Below are positions 47,047 to 57,702 of a stretch of DNA of 64,000 nucleotides, piece after piece (the stretch's first letter is position 1; every line of letters begins with the position of its first letter). The DNA comes from Polytrichum commune (Eukaryota; Streptophyta; Polytrichopsida; Polytrichales; Polytrichaceae), in the NCBI GenBank assembly GCA_950295325.1, contig OX485808.1:4900501-4964500 (forward strand), read 5' to 3'. A program made the position numbers and the translations under genes. The notes under the pieces are model-generated. The model was not told the origin of the DNA. It did not search any database and worked only from the letters and a program-made list of their open reading frames with translations.

Positions 47047-49530
47047 ATGGCTTCTAGTGAGGGCGATGGCCACATCACGCTCGACAAGTTTGGCGGCGAC
47101 AACTTCAACCTCTACAAGTTCAAGTTGGAGATGGTGATGTCCACCAAAGACCTTTGGGAGATCGTGGAGGGTTCGGAGTTGCCGCCACCGTCCACGGCGA
47201 GCGACGAGGTCAAGAAGGCGTACGAGCGTCGATGCAAGAAAGCCTTCGCCATCATTGCCACGAGCTTGGTGGACAAGGAGTTGGCGCACATCAAAGGGTG
47301 TAAAGGACCGGCGGAAGCATGGAAGACGTTGTGCAACATCCACGAAACCAAAAGCTTGTCCAACATCTTGTTCATTAGGCGCAAGTTTTTCACCATCAAG
47401 ATGGACGAAGGCGCCGACATCCTCGACCACATCAACAAGGTAAAATCTCTCGCCGACCAACTCACATGCTTGGAGGTGCCAATGAAGGAGGAGGATGTGG
47501 TCATGACCTTGCTCGATAGCCTACCGCCTTCATTCGACCATTTGATCACGGCGTTGGAGACGCGCCCCATGAAGGAGCTCACGTTGGATTTCATCACCGC
47601 ACGTCTCATGCACGAGGTGTCCAAGAGGAAGGAGAAGGAGCCTCAAGGAGACGATGCGGCCATGTTGTCCCGCCAACCTTGCACGTTCGACAACAACGAG
47701 AGGCGAGGTGACGGCCCGAGGTGCTACAATTGTGGTAAGTTGGGCCACCTTGCTCGCAATTGTCGATTGAAACGCAAGGTGAATGCCAACATCGCGAGGT
47801 CGAGCGATGATTTTGCATTTGTTGTGAGAGATGGGGCGTCTAAAACCTCCACCACTAGATGGATAGTTGATTTGGGGGCCTCGAACCACATGACACCGCA
47901 TAAGCAATTTTTCGACACGTACGAATCCATTTCGGGCCGTAAAGTGTTTATGGGTGACAATGGCATTGTAGAGGTCCTAGGCAAAGGCTCCATTCTAGTG
48001 GAAACACGTGTGAAGGGTCGTGCACGGAGCATTAGAATGCACGACGTGCTTCACGTGCCCGACTTGCATTCCAACTTGCTTTCGGTGAGCAAACTCATAT
48101 CGCGGGGTTTAAAAGTGCATTTCAACTCGTTGGGATGCGTGGTGAGGGCGAGCAACGGCGAGATGTTGGCCGTGGCGTCGTTGGAGTCCAATTTGTACCA
48201 ATTGGACACGAAGGTGATGCATGAGGCCGAAACGAGTTCTTTGGCGCATTCGGAGGCCAACTCGCATCCTTTGGAGCTTTGGCACAAGAGGTTGGGGCAT
48301 CTCAACGCCAATAGCGTGAAATCGCTCCAAACCATGGTGAGCGGCATGGACGTGCAAGCGGTGCCGAACGACGTGCATTCGTTCGCGTGCGAAGGATGCG
48401 TCCAAGGCAAGCAAGCGAGGCGTCCGTTTCCCACGGAGGGAGGCACCCGCGCCACCAAGATCTTGGACCTCGTGCATTCCGACGTGTGCAGGCCGATGAA
48501 AACGCCGTCCATCGGAGGGGCAAGGTATTTTCTCACCTTCATTGACGATTTTTCGCGCAAGATTTGGGTGTATGTGCTCAAATCCAAGAGCGAGGTGTTG
48601 GCAAGGTTCAAAGAATGGAAAACCTTGGTGGAGAGGCAATCGGAAAACGTAGTGAAGGTCCTTAGGACGGATAACGGTGGGGAATACATTTCTAAGGCAT
48701 TCGATGATTTTTTAAGCAAACATGGCATCGCACGCCAAAATTCTTCACCTTACACGCCGCAACAAAACGGGGTGGCCGAACGGGCCAATCGCACCATCGT
48801 GGAGATGGCGCGGTCCATGATTCATGCCCAACGCCTCGGCCACGAATTTTGGGCGGAGGCGGTGTGCAATGCGGTGTACGTGCGCAACCGGTGTCCCACC
48901 AAGGCCGTGGAAGGTAAGACGCCCGAGGAAGCGTGGAGCGGGAGGATGCCGCACGTATCCCACATGCGCGTGTTCGGTTGCGTGGCTTATGCGAAGGTGC
49001 CGGATCAACGGCGGACGAAGTTGGACGCGAAGGGCGTCAAGTGTTTGTTCCTCGGATATTGCGAAGGCACGAAGGCATACCGGCTCATTTGCTTGGAGAC
49101 GAAGAAAATCATCAAGAGTCCGGACGTGGTGTTTTTCGAGGACAAAACGCATTTGGAGGATTGTCCAAGTGGGAGCATTGACGAAACACCGGCGGTCAAG
49201 GTGGACATATCCGCCAAATCGGACGTGGACGAGTCGGAGGCCAACGGCGACGATCCTTTGGAGGAGCTCGACATCGAGGAGGAGGAGGAGGATGCGGAGG
49301 CCAACATTCCGGCCACGAAATCCACTCGTAGCACGGAGGCATCGAAACTTGACAACGGTAAGAAACCCGCAACCAAAGCACCTCCACCACCGCAACATAG
49401 CAATGAAACCATGGGCCATTCTAGGTATCCGGATAGGGCACGCAAACCGCTCGGGGAATGGTGGAAGAACCACATTCCACCGCCCCAAGACAAAGAGCAT
49501 GCAAATATGGCAACCATTGGGGAACCTTGA
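47047..49530 (+). CDS. Copia gag-protease-integrase
   Basis: From the ATG at 47047 (preceded by AAA and chosen over an upstream in-frame GTG) about 827 residues. It shows a UBN2-type gag, a zinc knuckle C-Y-N-C-G-K-L-G-H-L-A-R-N-C (about residues 225-238), a protease core W-I-V-D-L-G-A-S-N-H (near 272; Leu replaces the usual Ser), the pre-integrase H-K-R-L-G-H-L-N motif and an integrase with H-S-D-V, D-N-G-G-E-Y and N-G-V-A-E-R segments. It ends at TGA 49528-49530, and the RT frame continues in the same frame just after. The stop could come from C-to-T change in a CG context. Confidence 0.93.
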   Translation: MASSEGDGHITLDKFGGDNFNLYKFKLEMVMSTKDLWEIVEGSELPPPSTASDEVKKAYERRCKKAFAIIATSLVDKELAHIKGCKGPAEAWKTLCNIHETKSLSNILFIRRKFFTIKMDEGADILDHINKVKSLADQLTCLEVPMKEEDVVMTLLDSLPPSFDHLITALETRPMKELTLDFITARLMHEVSKRKEKEPQGDDAAMLSRQPCTFDNNERRGDGPRCYNCGKLGHLARNCRLKRKVNANIARSSDDFAFVVRDGASKTSTTRWIVDLGASNHMTPHKQFFDTYESISGRKVFMGDNGIVEVLGKGSILVETRVKGRARSIRMHDVLHVPDLHSNLLSVSKLISRGLKVHFNSLGCVVRASNGEMLAVASLESNLYQLDTKVMHEAETSSLAHSEANSHPLELWHKRLGHLNANSVKSLQTMVSGMDVQAVPNDVHSFACEGCVQGKQARRPFPTEGGTRATKILDLVHSDVCRPMKTPSIGGARYFLTFIDDFSRKIWVYVLKSKSEVLARFKEWKTLVERQSENVVKVLRTDNGGEYISKAFDDFLSKHGIARQNSSPYTPQQNGVAERANRTIVEMARSMIHAQRLGHEFWAEAVCNAVYVRNRCPTKAVEGKTPEEAWSGRMPHVSHMRVFGCVAYAKVPDQRRTKLDAKGVKCLFLGYCEGTKAYRLICLETKKIIKSPDVVFFEDKTHLEDCPSGSIDETPAVKVDISAKSDVDESEANGDDPLEELDIEEEEEDAEANIPATKSTRSTEASKLDNGKKPATKAPPPPQHSNETMGHSRYPDRARKPLGEWWKNHIPPPQDKEHANMATIGEP

Positions 49531-51111
49531 AATGTGAGAGAGGCCATTCAATCGAGTGATGCGAGCGAGTGGGAGTTGGCTATGCAAGAGGAGTTCGAAT
49601 CTCTCATTGCCAATGGCACGTGGGAGTTAACTCCATTGCCAAAGGGCCGCAAGGCCGTGAAGTGCAAATGGGTGTTTAAAACGAAAAAAGATGCGAGAGG
49701 CGTGGTGGTTCGTTTTAAAGCAAGGTTAGTAGCAAAGGGGTGCTCGCAAGTGGAAGGCGTAGACTTTAGCGAAACCTTTGCACCGGTGGCCAAATTCAAC
49801 ACCATTCGAGTCATACTCGCATTGGCGGCGGCCATGGGCTTGGAGATACATCAAATGGACGTCAAGACCGCATTCTTGAACGGCGAATTGGACGTGGTCA
49901 TCTACATGGAGCAACCGGAGGGGTTCGTGCAAAAAGGCCGAGAGCATCTCGTATGCAAGTTGAGGAAATCGCTCTACGGATTGAAGCAATCCGGACGAGC
50001 ATGGTACGAATGCATTAACGTGTTCTTCGTGAACAAAGGCTTTACGAGGAGCCATGCGGATCACTCGTTGTATGTTTTGCAAACTTGCAACTACATTGTG
50101 ATTGTCATCATATATGTGGACGACCTCGTGATTTTGTCGGACGACGTGGATATGATCAACGAGTTGAAGGCTAGCCTCGAGCGCGAATTCGAGATGAGCG
50201 ACCTCGGCGAGTTGCATTTCTTCATCGGCGTTCATTTCGAGAGGGATAGGAGGTCGCGCACCATCACCATGCATCAACGAAGCTACATCGAAACCATTTT
50301 GGAGCGATTCGGCATGAGTGATTGCAAGCCCATCGCAACCCCGCTCGACACCAAGACATCGTTGCCGAAGCTTTCGGATGACGAGCACGAAGAGCATTTG
50401 CATGAAATGAAGGACGTTCCATACCAAGAGGCGGTGGGGTCGTTGATGTACGCCATGGTGGCCACAAGACCGGACCTCGCATTTGCGGTAAGCGTGGTAA
50501 GCCGGTATATGTCGAAACCGGGTCCGATGCATTGGATGGCGGTCAAACGGATCATGCGCTACTTGAAGGGCACCTTAGATATGAAGTTGCGCATCGGAGG
50601 CAATCATATTAACGTCAAAGGGTATTCGGATGCGGATTGGACCGGCGATGTGGAAAACCGTAGGTCCACGTCCGGGTACGTATTATTTGTTGGAGAGGGA
50701 GCCGTTTCGTGGAATAGCAAACGGCAACAAACGGTGGCACAATCAACAATGGAGGCGGAGTACATGGCCATGAACCGATGCACGAGGGAGGCCATTTGGC
50801 TAAGGCAATTAATGGAGGATTTAGGTTGTGTACAAGAGGAGGCCACGACCATCATGTGCGACAATCAAGGTTCTATGGCATTAGCTAAGAACCCAACCAA
50901 CCATGATAGGTCGAAGCATATAGATGTGCAACACCATTTCATTAGAGAAAAAATTGAAAACAAAATTGTAGAGTTAGAATATTGTCCAACGCAATATATG
51001 GTAGCGGATATTCTAACAAAGGCTTTAGCGAGAGATAGGCATGAGGGGTTAAGTGAAATAATGGGGTTGGAGTACAATGCCACCTCGCAAAGTGGGAGTA
51101 TTGGAAGATAG
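49531..51111 (+). CDS. Copia reverse transcriptase-RNase H
   Basis: Continues the gag-integrase frame beyond the single stop. RT hallmarks include K-T-A-F-L-N-G, Y-G-L-K-Q-S and the catalytic Y-V-D-D-L; RNase H has A-D-W-T-G-D and the final T-K-A-L segment. There is no ATG at its head (the first ATG nearby, 49532, is out of frame and stops at once), so independent translation is unlikely. The stop codon (51109-51111) lies inside the 3' LTR. Confidence 0.93.
   Translation, partial: NVREAIQSSDASEWELAMQEEFESLIANGTWELTPLPKGRKAVKCKWVFKTKKDARGVVVRFKARLVAKGCSQVEGVDFSETFAPVAKFNTIRVILALAAAMGLEIHQMDVKTAFLNGELDVVIYMEQPEGFVQKGREHLVCKLRKSLYGLKQSGRAWYECINVFFVNKGFTRSHADHSLYVLQTCNYIVIVIIYVDDLVILSDDVDMINELKASLEREFEMSDLGELHFFIGVHFERDRRSRTITMHQRSYIETILERFGMSDCKPIATPLDTKTSLPKLSDDEHEEHLHEMKDVPYQEAVGSLMYAMVATRPDLAFAVSVVSRYMSKPGPMHWMAVKRIMRYLKGTLDMKLRIGGNHINVKGYSDADWTGDVENRRSTSGYVLFVGEGAVSWNSKRQQTVAQSTMEAEYMAMNRCTREAIWLRQLMEDLGCVQEEATTIMCDNQGSMALAKNPTNHDRSKHIDVQHHFIREKIENKIVELEYCPTQYMVADILTKALARDRHEGLSEIMGLEYNATSQSGSIGR
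51089..51098 (+). other. Polypurine tract
   Basis: AAAGTGGGAG directly before the 3' LTR; it is also part of the coding frame. Confidence 0.8.
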
Positions 51112-51290
51112 TGTTAGGTTGCATCGGTGACATTGTCCCATATGGGCTGTCTACGCTGGTCCTAACCCATACATATAAATAAAGGTATAAGGGGAGGAGC
51201 TAATCACTCTCTCCATTGTATGCAATCCTTGTGTGTTGTGTTCTACTTTTCTACGCTGATGTCTTTGCTTTCTCCTCTCATTTCCCAATA
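51099..51290 (+). mobile_element. 3' LTR of the copia element
   Basis: 192 bp, five differences from the 5' LTR, same TATTGG/CCAATA ends. Confidence 0.95.
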
Positions 51291-51295
51291 GGTGG

Positions 51296-52445
51296 ATCAA
51301 TGGCCTAGACGAATCATGCCTGCAACCACACAAGGTGCATTCACATCGCCTCAGTGACGCGGGTTGGGCAGGGTTGATAATACACATGGCAACATCTAAT
51401 TGCAACCCCCTTGTAAAAGCTAACAGCTAAAATTATCAACTCTATAGTTTTATTTACTTTCTAAAATAAGGATTTGGAACTTTATCAGCAAGTATCGATG
51501 CATTTTGTAATAAATTCTTTGCTAAGCAAGTGGTTACCTTCAATGACCTTCTCACAACCTTCTAACTAGACAAAAAAACATACTTAAGTTCATCCCATAA
51601 CATTAAGTAGTAAGCTTGAAATGGCCTCCTCAAAAGAGCATCAAATGGGCGCGTGTTGGTTTGATGCTCTTTCTTTCATAAAGGTAGCACTACCTTCGAG
51701 TTTTTCTAGGGTTATTTTTTGTATATTTGGGTAGTTACTTTCACCACTTAGAATTAATTATGTCAGTTTTAAGGAAGAGAACACTAATCCCAAGTGACGG
51801 TAAAGATCTAGGCTAAATTAGAAGCTAAACAAACCTAAATAGCTATAAAGCAATGAAAAAAGTTGGTAGGGTCAAAAAGGTAGTTGAGTTTTTTGGAAAA
51901 GTCTTCTGAAACCCACATTGAAAACCTTTTCGGCACCTTTTTGAAACCATTATTTTTTTGTTAATTCCTCATTCATTCACCTGTGCATTGCAAGTTTTTC
52001 TCTTCTTGTTGAGGTAATATAGCACGTATTCAAAGGATACCCTGCTAGCATTGCTACTAAATGTTATGCAGTTAGAAAAATAAGGGCCTCATGGGCAATT
52101 AAGGGTTAACAAAAGTGTATTAATGACAATTTTTCAATTGTACAGGGTTGAAATATGCAAAAGGCCAAGAAAGATGAGTCTAATGTTGCGGATGGCATGT
52201 CATATTAGAGAAGTATGGAATTGCTTCATTTTTCAGATAGTTTAAATCTATATGTAATCAAAAGACGCTTGAATTAGAGGTCCCCACCCCAAGACTACAA
52301 CCTCCTTTTAAAGGTGAATGCAAATGACAACATTTGTGTCAGAAGGCCACCAAAGATACCATCACAAGGTCATGCAAAATAGTTTCAACAATTTCAATGA
52401 TATGCCTATACCTCTACTTATTCATCTTTGCTTTCAATAGTCTAC
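51296..52445. other. Spacer ending in a dispersed repeat
   Basis: No gene recognised up to 52140. From about 52140 to 52440 the sequence matches the left parts of the segmental duplications (about 1700-1920 and 14470-14575). The match to 14575 stops at about 52443, inside the 3' end of the DUF7869 gene, so this is a candidate left boundary of cassette B. Confidence 0.65.
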
Positions 52446-55400
52446 CAGTTGCACGTCCACGACCTCCAGTTCCACGTCCACGACCTACTCGTCGCGCACT
52501 CGGCAGATCAACGTCCTCCTCAACCGCCATCCCTCCGCGCTCTTGCTCAGAACAACGGCGAAGGTTGTCTTTGGCAAATTCAATCTGCTCTGGTGGAATA
52601 GTAATCTTAAGGGGCTCAACATCTTCATGTGCAGGTAGAGGCCATGCTGCCAAGATGCAGTCAATTGGTTGCCAGTCGGGGATGGAATATTTCGAATCGG
52701 CTTTCCACTTGAAGTTCCTGTTGGAGTCCCAACCATGGTATTTCCTTGTTATGTCTCTAGCAGTTGAAGTGGGAGTGAACCACTGTACCAGAATCTGACG
52801 GGGATGGTCCCCAGTGACGTTCAAGTTTGGTGGACACAAAGCTCGGCACACCCAAATGGGTCTATCAATGTCTTGATCTTGGGGTCGAAGAATGAGGAAA
52901 TGCCCCTCATGCACGTTGTCGGCAATGCGGAAAGCAGGTGCAGGTCGAAGGTTAGAGGGGCCCACATAATGGTCATTTGGTTGGTGCTCCTCACGAAGTT
53001 CACCAGTATTCATGAAAGGATGTGCGTCCAATTCGATTCGGGAGGATGGCCAGAATCCCTCTTGGAGTGCCAATCCCGCAGTGTACACATTTGTGAGGGG
53101 TGCCCGTAATGCCTCCAGTACCCCAGTCCAGTATTGTAAAAGATGTGTTTGTGAGCCCCTATATGCTCCGGTCATGTCATGGTCACATATAGATTGCCAG
53201 TAGTCAACAAACCCTTGCAACCCAACAAGAACATCGTCCAGTTTTGCCATTTCTCGAGGTTTAGCAGGGTAAGGTTCCCCAGGTGGGAAAACTGGCTCCC
53301 CCTTTATGTTGGATTTCCACATCAATATGCCATCCTTGGGCAACCATTCATCATGCGTACTAAGCACCTTGTAATGCATGACGGGCCAACCATCATCCCG
53401 TACAACAAATTTGAATTGTTGGGCTTTCGTATGGCCAATGAGTTTGTCTTGGCCATCAGGAATGTACTCACTAACAAAAGCCCTCCAATCTGGAAGCTCC
53501 TCTATCATATGTGGGATGATAGGGACCTTCTCCATGTCCATGTATGATTTCATGAGCAAGGGGATAGTGGGGTAATCATGTTCGCGCAAGTCCATACTCC
53601 ATCTACCAAATGAAGCATCAATGTCATCATGTGTATGACCAACTAAAAGGTAAGACACGTGGACCTCCGTGAATATACCTTTGGCCGTGAGCATGGACCA
53701 AAATGCCTTCACATATCTACACTTGTTGTCCTTCCAACAATTATCGAGTTGAACATGCAAAACAGGTGGAAGCGAGACAGCTGGAATAGGCTCACTGGGT
53801 GGAGGTCGTAATCCTGACAAACATACATCACTCCCATGAAGAACAGCACGATAAAGCGGCGACCGACCCGCACCATGGAATAGCATGCGAGATGATGAAG
53901 CCGGGGGCTGTTCCAAATCGCGAAGAAGCCTCGCAAATGAGCCCACAGTATGGTTGCAATCACCAGGATACAAATCCAATGCATAATGAGCATATCTCTC
54001 ATCTCCATGGCCATGAGCCATCATGCCTGTCACTGAAAGTGGTAGTTTCGTGAACATATCAGTGTCTTTGTTCTTGTTAGCAAAGCATGGAGATGCAGTT
54101 TTGCCATGGTCCATTTTGTCGTGAATGATGGTCAAAACCTTGCGGGGATGCTCAATAGACAACGCTCTCATACAGCGGTAAGCATTACGAGCGGATTCCT
54201 GCTGTGCCTGGTGCTTCTCCAACTGCTTCGAAAACCCGGTGTGTGCGGCGGAACCTTTAACATGTTGTTGAATAATAGCCATAAGTGAATCGCATTTCCC
54301 ACAGCGAGCAAAATTATCCCCTGTTCTTTTTGTCACGTAGTGCTTAAAATAATTATGTCTTATTTGGCTCAGAGTAGAAAGAGAAATTGGTTGCAACCCA
54401 CATTTTTCATTCACCTGAAAATCATACCACATGCAACATTTAGACATTGCCTCAATCCAGGTGTTCTGATTTGTGAGGCTCAGACTAACATTGAAAACGG
54501 AATAAATGGAACATCATGAGCATACTAACCTGGTTGATTGTCTCCAAAAATTTCTTCCATTTTGTTCCGCGAGGCAAAACCATCTCCACTACTCGAGTGC
54601 CGTTAGGCAAAGTGCGGGATTTATGGGGCATCATGTCCGCTTTGTCCTCTAAGAGGTTGGAAAGAATGGCAGTGGCTTGCTGTGTGGACACACGATACCG
54701 TTTGGTGTTCAAGTTTCCATGGTCTCGTGGTCGCACCCCACAATTGAATTCTTGTCGATTTCTGTAGAACGCGGTTTTTGATATTACAAATATGTGCCTC
54801 CATGCGATGAGGCAAATATCACGTCCACTTAGTGTTACGACATTCGTACACGCCCCCGGAAGTGGATGTACTTGTCCGTGGACCTCAAGACGTTTTGCAT
54901 GCCTCATCCTTGTGGAGCAATCATAAAATTCAGTTCGAAGAGCGAATGCCTCATCTCTGGGAAAGAATCTGAGGCACTCGCGATCACAACACAGAATTAC
55001 AGATAGTTGTTGTATGCTTGCATTGGTCAATATTTGGGATTTTTTTGTTGGCTTACGACGCTCTGATATCCGGGATGTATCATACGCCCTCTTCCCTTCC
55101 TTCCTTCGCTTCTCCAGCATCTTAGTTTGTGCCCGCAATCTGTGGCCACTAACTAGGATGTGATGTGCCAGAGTGCATCCATCGTGAAAAACACGAGAAA
55201 TTGGCCAGGCCCTCAAAGCAAACATGGCCCCCATGTCCATCATGCCATCAATAGGCTCCATTATGAGGACACCAACGTGATCAGGTCCCAAACATTTGTC
55301 TTCCACGCAGTCAATTGGGTTTACATTACGGAAAATTCCTTTTGCCATATTCTGTCCACGTTCGTTCACAAGCATAACAGGTTTGTTCACCCAATCATCC

Positions 55401-55589
55401 CTATGAAGTCCACTGCAATTGGGGTCAATATCCTCAACTGGAACAGTTTCATCTTCCGAGAATATTGCGTCCGAAAGGGATGACCCCTGCACATCACACT
55501 TATCATTAATAAAACATATTCCAACATACAACGTTAAACATCTAAGTTTAGAAAACCACCTCCTCTGAAGTAGATGATTCCGCATCCAT
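52414..55589 (-). CDS. DUF7869-type, transposase-like protein (cassette B)
   Basis: Three phase-0 exons: 55589-55560, 55486-54530 and 54414-52414, with GT-AG introns of 73 and 115 bp, giving about 995 residues without stops. Motifs match cassette A: H-D-K-M-D-H-G-K (Asp about 428), V-Q-L-D-N-C (Asp about 553), G-H-T-H-D-D-I-D (about 589-595), and a C-G-K-C pair. The C-terminus is Gly/Arg-rich. The last codons extend into a dispersed repeat found elsewhere in the window. None of the intron positions is shared with the cassette A gene. It is intact and may be active; its role is inferred only from the DDE-like layout. Confidence 0.78.
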
Positions 55590-55735
55590 TCTCCGCAAAT
55601 CTGCACAAAAACACTTGCGCAGTCAGGGCTACAACTTGGCCTTCATATAGCTTCACGTACAATCTGCTATTTAATCATATTAGAGCTTGCACTCGCACTA
55701 TGTTGGCTGCCAGCACAAACAGCCTGCCAATGAAC

Positions 55736-56242
55736 TTTCACTCGATCGAGTGAGAGCTAATTGGGCTGGCACTATATTCACATAGCACATGTTGCAATGA
55801 AATCCTTTCCTAATATATGGGCTCTAAATAACTTCGCAATACTATATGGTTTGTAATAATGATACAGACTGCTTTTATGTAGTGTACTGACATTCATTTG
55901 CAATTTTGAATATCACAAAGCCTACCCTAGAGCCATCTGCTGGAAGACGCCAGTGCCCTTGAGGTTTCACTCGATCGAGTGAAACTTCAAGGGTTGGCTG
56001 ATAATTAAGTGGTGTTACGGCTCTGGGTAAGTAAAGGGGAAGTAAAAGGGTAAGTAAAAAGGTAAGTAAAATGGCCAGCCCAAGGGGTTTCACTCGATAG
56101 AGTGAAACCTCAAGGGCCATAAACTTAGCCATAGCCAGCCCATGGGGTTTCACTCGATCGAGTGAAACCCTGGAGGTTTCACTCTGGCTAAGTTTATGGC
56201 CCTTGAGGTTTCACTCTATCGAGTGAAACCCCTTGGGTTGGC
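55736..56242. repeat. Palindrome cluster upstream of DUF7869 gene B
   Basis: Palindromes of the half-site GTTTCACTCGA family centre near 55746 (partly decayed), 55975, 56098, 56157 and 56219. Some extend to 38 bp (55956-55993, CCCTTGAGG outward). It begins about 150 bp upstream of the ATG at 55589, the same relative position as the array of cassette A. Confidence 0.95.
56074..56242. repeat. 58-bp inverted repeat enclosing a palindrome
   Basis: Arms 56074-56131 and 56185-56242 are complementary at 57 of 58 positions, with a 53-bp loop that holds another palindrome. Each arm also contains one palindrome, so it is a nested hairpin. RNA from it could be processed to small RNAs. Confidence 0.9.
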
Positions 56243-56316
56243 TTTGGCTTCCAGGCTTTGGCTACACGTCCGTACTGTACGGTATAGAGGGATGATTAGA
56301 GGCCCTGGAAAACTAC

Positions 56317-56490
56317 CGCCACTGCAATGCTCCCTGCACATGGACCTGCACATGGACCTGCACATGGAACAACACATGGAACAACACCCCTTCGAGCAGG
56401 TGTGGTATTACCGCCATTGCAATGCTCCCTGCACATGGAACAACACATGGAACAACATATGCTACAACACCCCTTCGAGCAGGTGTGGTA
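56317..56490. repeat. Short direct repeats
   Basis: Two units of about 95 bp share CCGCCA-TGCAATGCTCCCTGC, repeated ACATGGAACAAC and CCCCTTCGAGCAGGTGTGG. Confidence 0.8.
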
Positions 56491-56499
56491 TATGTGTAG

Positions 56500-57700
56500 G
56501 ACCGAACCTTGTTTATGGATCCAGGGATGGGATAGCAACAAGAAGGTTGTGGTGCTGTGCTCCCTGGCAGAGGGCGACAAAAGAGGGTGCGAGTGTGCAT
56601 GTTGCCGGCTTATATAGACGGGTGTAGCAGATTTGGGTTTAGAATAGTGCCCTAATACAAATTTGAAGGTTCCCTCCCTGTCGTTTTAGGCCGTCACAGC
56701 TCCGGCGGAAGGACGGCTTTTGATGCCTTTTGGTGGGTATTTACATGCACATCATGCAATTGTGAACGTGGGAAATTTTGCCAGTCCGGTCCACCCCCAA
56801 TCCTGTAATGATACTTAGCACATCGCCCACTCTTGGGCATCACCACTATGAGCGCGTACTACCCGCTGGTACGCCTTTGGATCCAAGTTGGATTGATGGG
56901 ATGAAAACACGCCTGAATGTGGTCCTATCCATTGGTACCCTCGGCCCACCACTGCCATCACACTTGGGCATCATACCCTGCTATTGAGGCGCGTACAATG
57001 TTCCCAAGCAAAAAGGGAATTATTGAACACCCCCCAATATCGTAACATTTGACGAAGGGGACTAAAATCACAATTAAGTTTGCGGCACTTGGTCCAAGCT
57101 TGCCTACATATAATGTGATTTTGTTGTTTATTTGTTAGCTTTATAAATGTTAAGATTTTTATAGGGTTCAAAATAATAATAATTTTATAATAATTGTTAG
57201 CTGTTAACACCTCTATAAATGTTGTGGCGATCCCGAGGGTTAACATTTCTAGAGGGTAGAATGTAAAGAACACTATATTAAACATTTCGGGACTTTGGCG
57301 TGAATATGGGATTTCTGGAGTGTCCATTGAGATGGCGATGGGAACGCGTTGGGAACGTATTGGGAACAAAACCTGTGTTGTGTAACAGTGACCTCTAATG
57401 GACTCCCAGCTGATTGCAATACTACTTTGACCGGTTCAAATGTGTGGGTGAGTGGAGGCTACAGCCTTGTACTGGAAAGAAAAGAATTGGTAACTCATAC
57501 ACCAAGTTTGTAGAACAATTACTGTTTGAATTGAGATCTTTATTCCTGAAGCATATGTCGAATGCTTCATTCTTAGGCTACTACATACATGTTTGTCTAT
57601 ATATGTCCCCACCGATATGTGGCTAAAGGGGACGCATTATCAACTAGAGTATTTAATACATGTTGTGGCTTCTACAGGTCGCTCAATTGTAGTCCTGCCT
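56500..57700. other. Spacer, no gene recognised
   Basis: Short frames only. No repeat family recognised. Confidence 0.4.
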
Positions 57701-57702
57701 CG

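Larger units (their letters stand above)
45918..51295 (+). mobile_element. Near-intact Ty1/copia retrotransposon
   Basis: Identical 5-bp target duplications GGTGG flank it (45918-45922, 51291-51295). The LTRs are 192 bp each with TATTGG/CCAATA inverted ends instead of the usual TG/CA, and differ at five positions, so insertion is fairly recent. Internal parts are in order: primer site, leader with tandem repeats, gag-protease-integrase frame, RT-RNase H frame, polypurine tract. A single stop splits the polyprotein. Confidence 0.95.

Noticed and set aside
49528-49530. Programmed stop readthrough in copia
   Set aside because: No readthrough context or structure is evident, copia elements normally have one open frame, and a C-to-T change explains it.
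47112-50864. Long minus-strand and off-frame ORFs across the copia element
   Set aside because: Shadows of a GC-rich coding frame; no family similarity.
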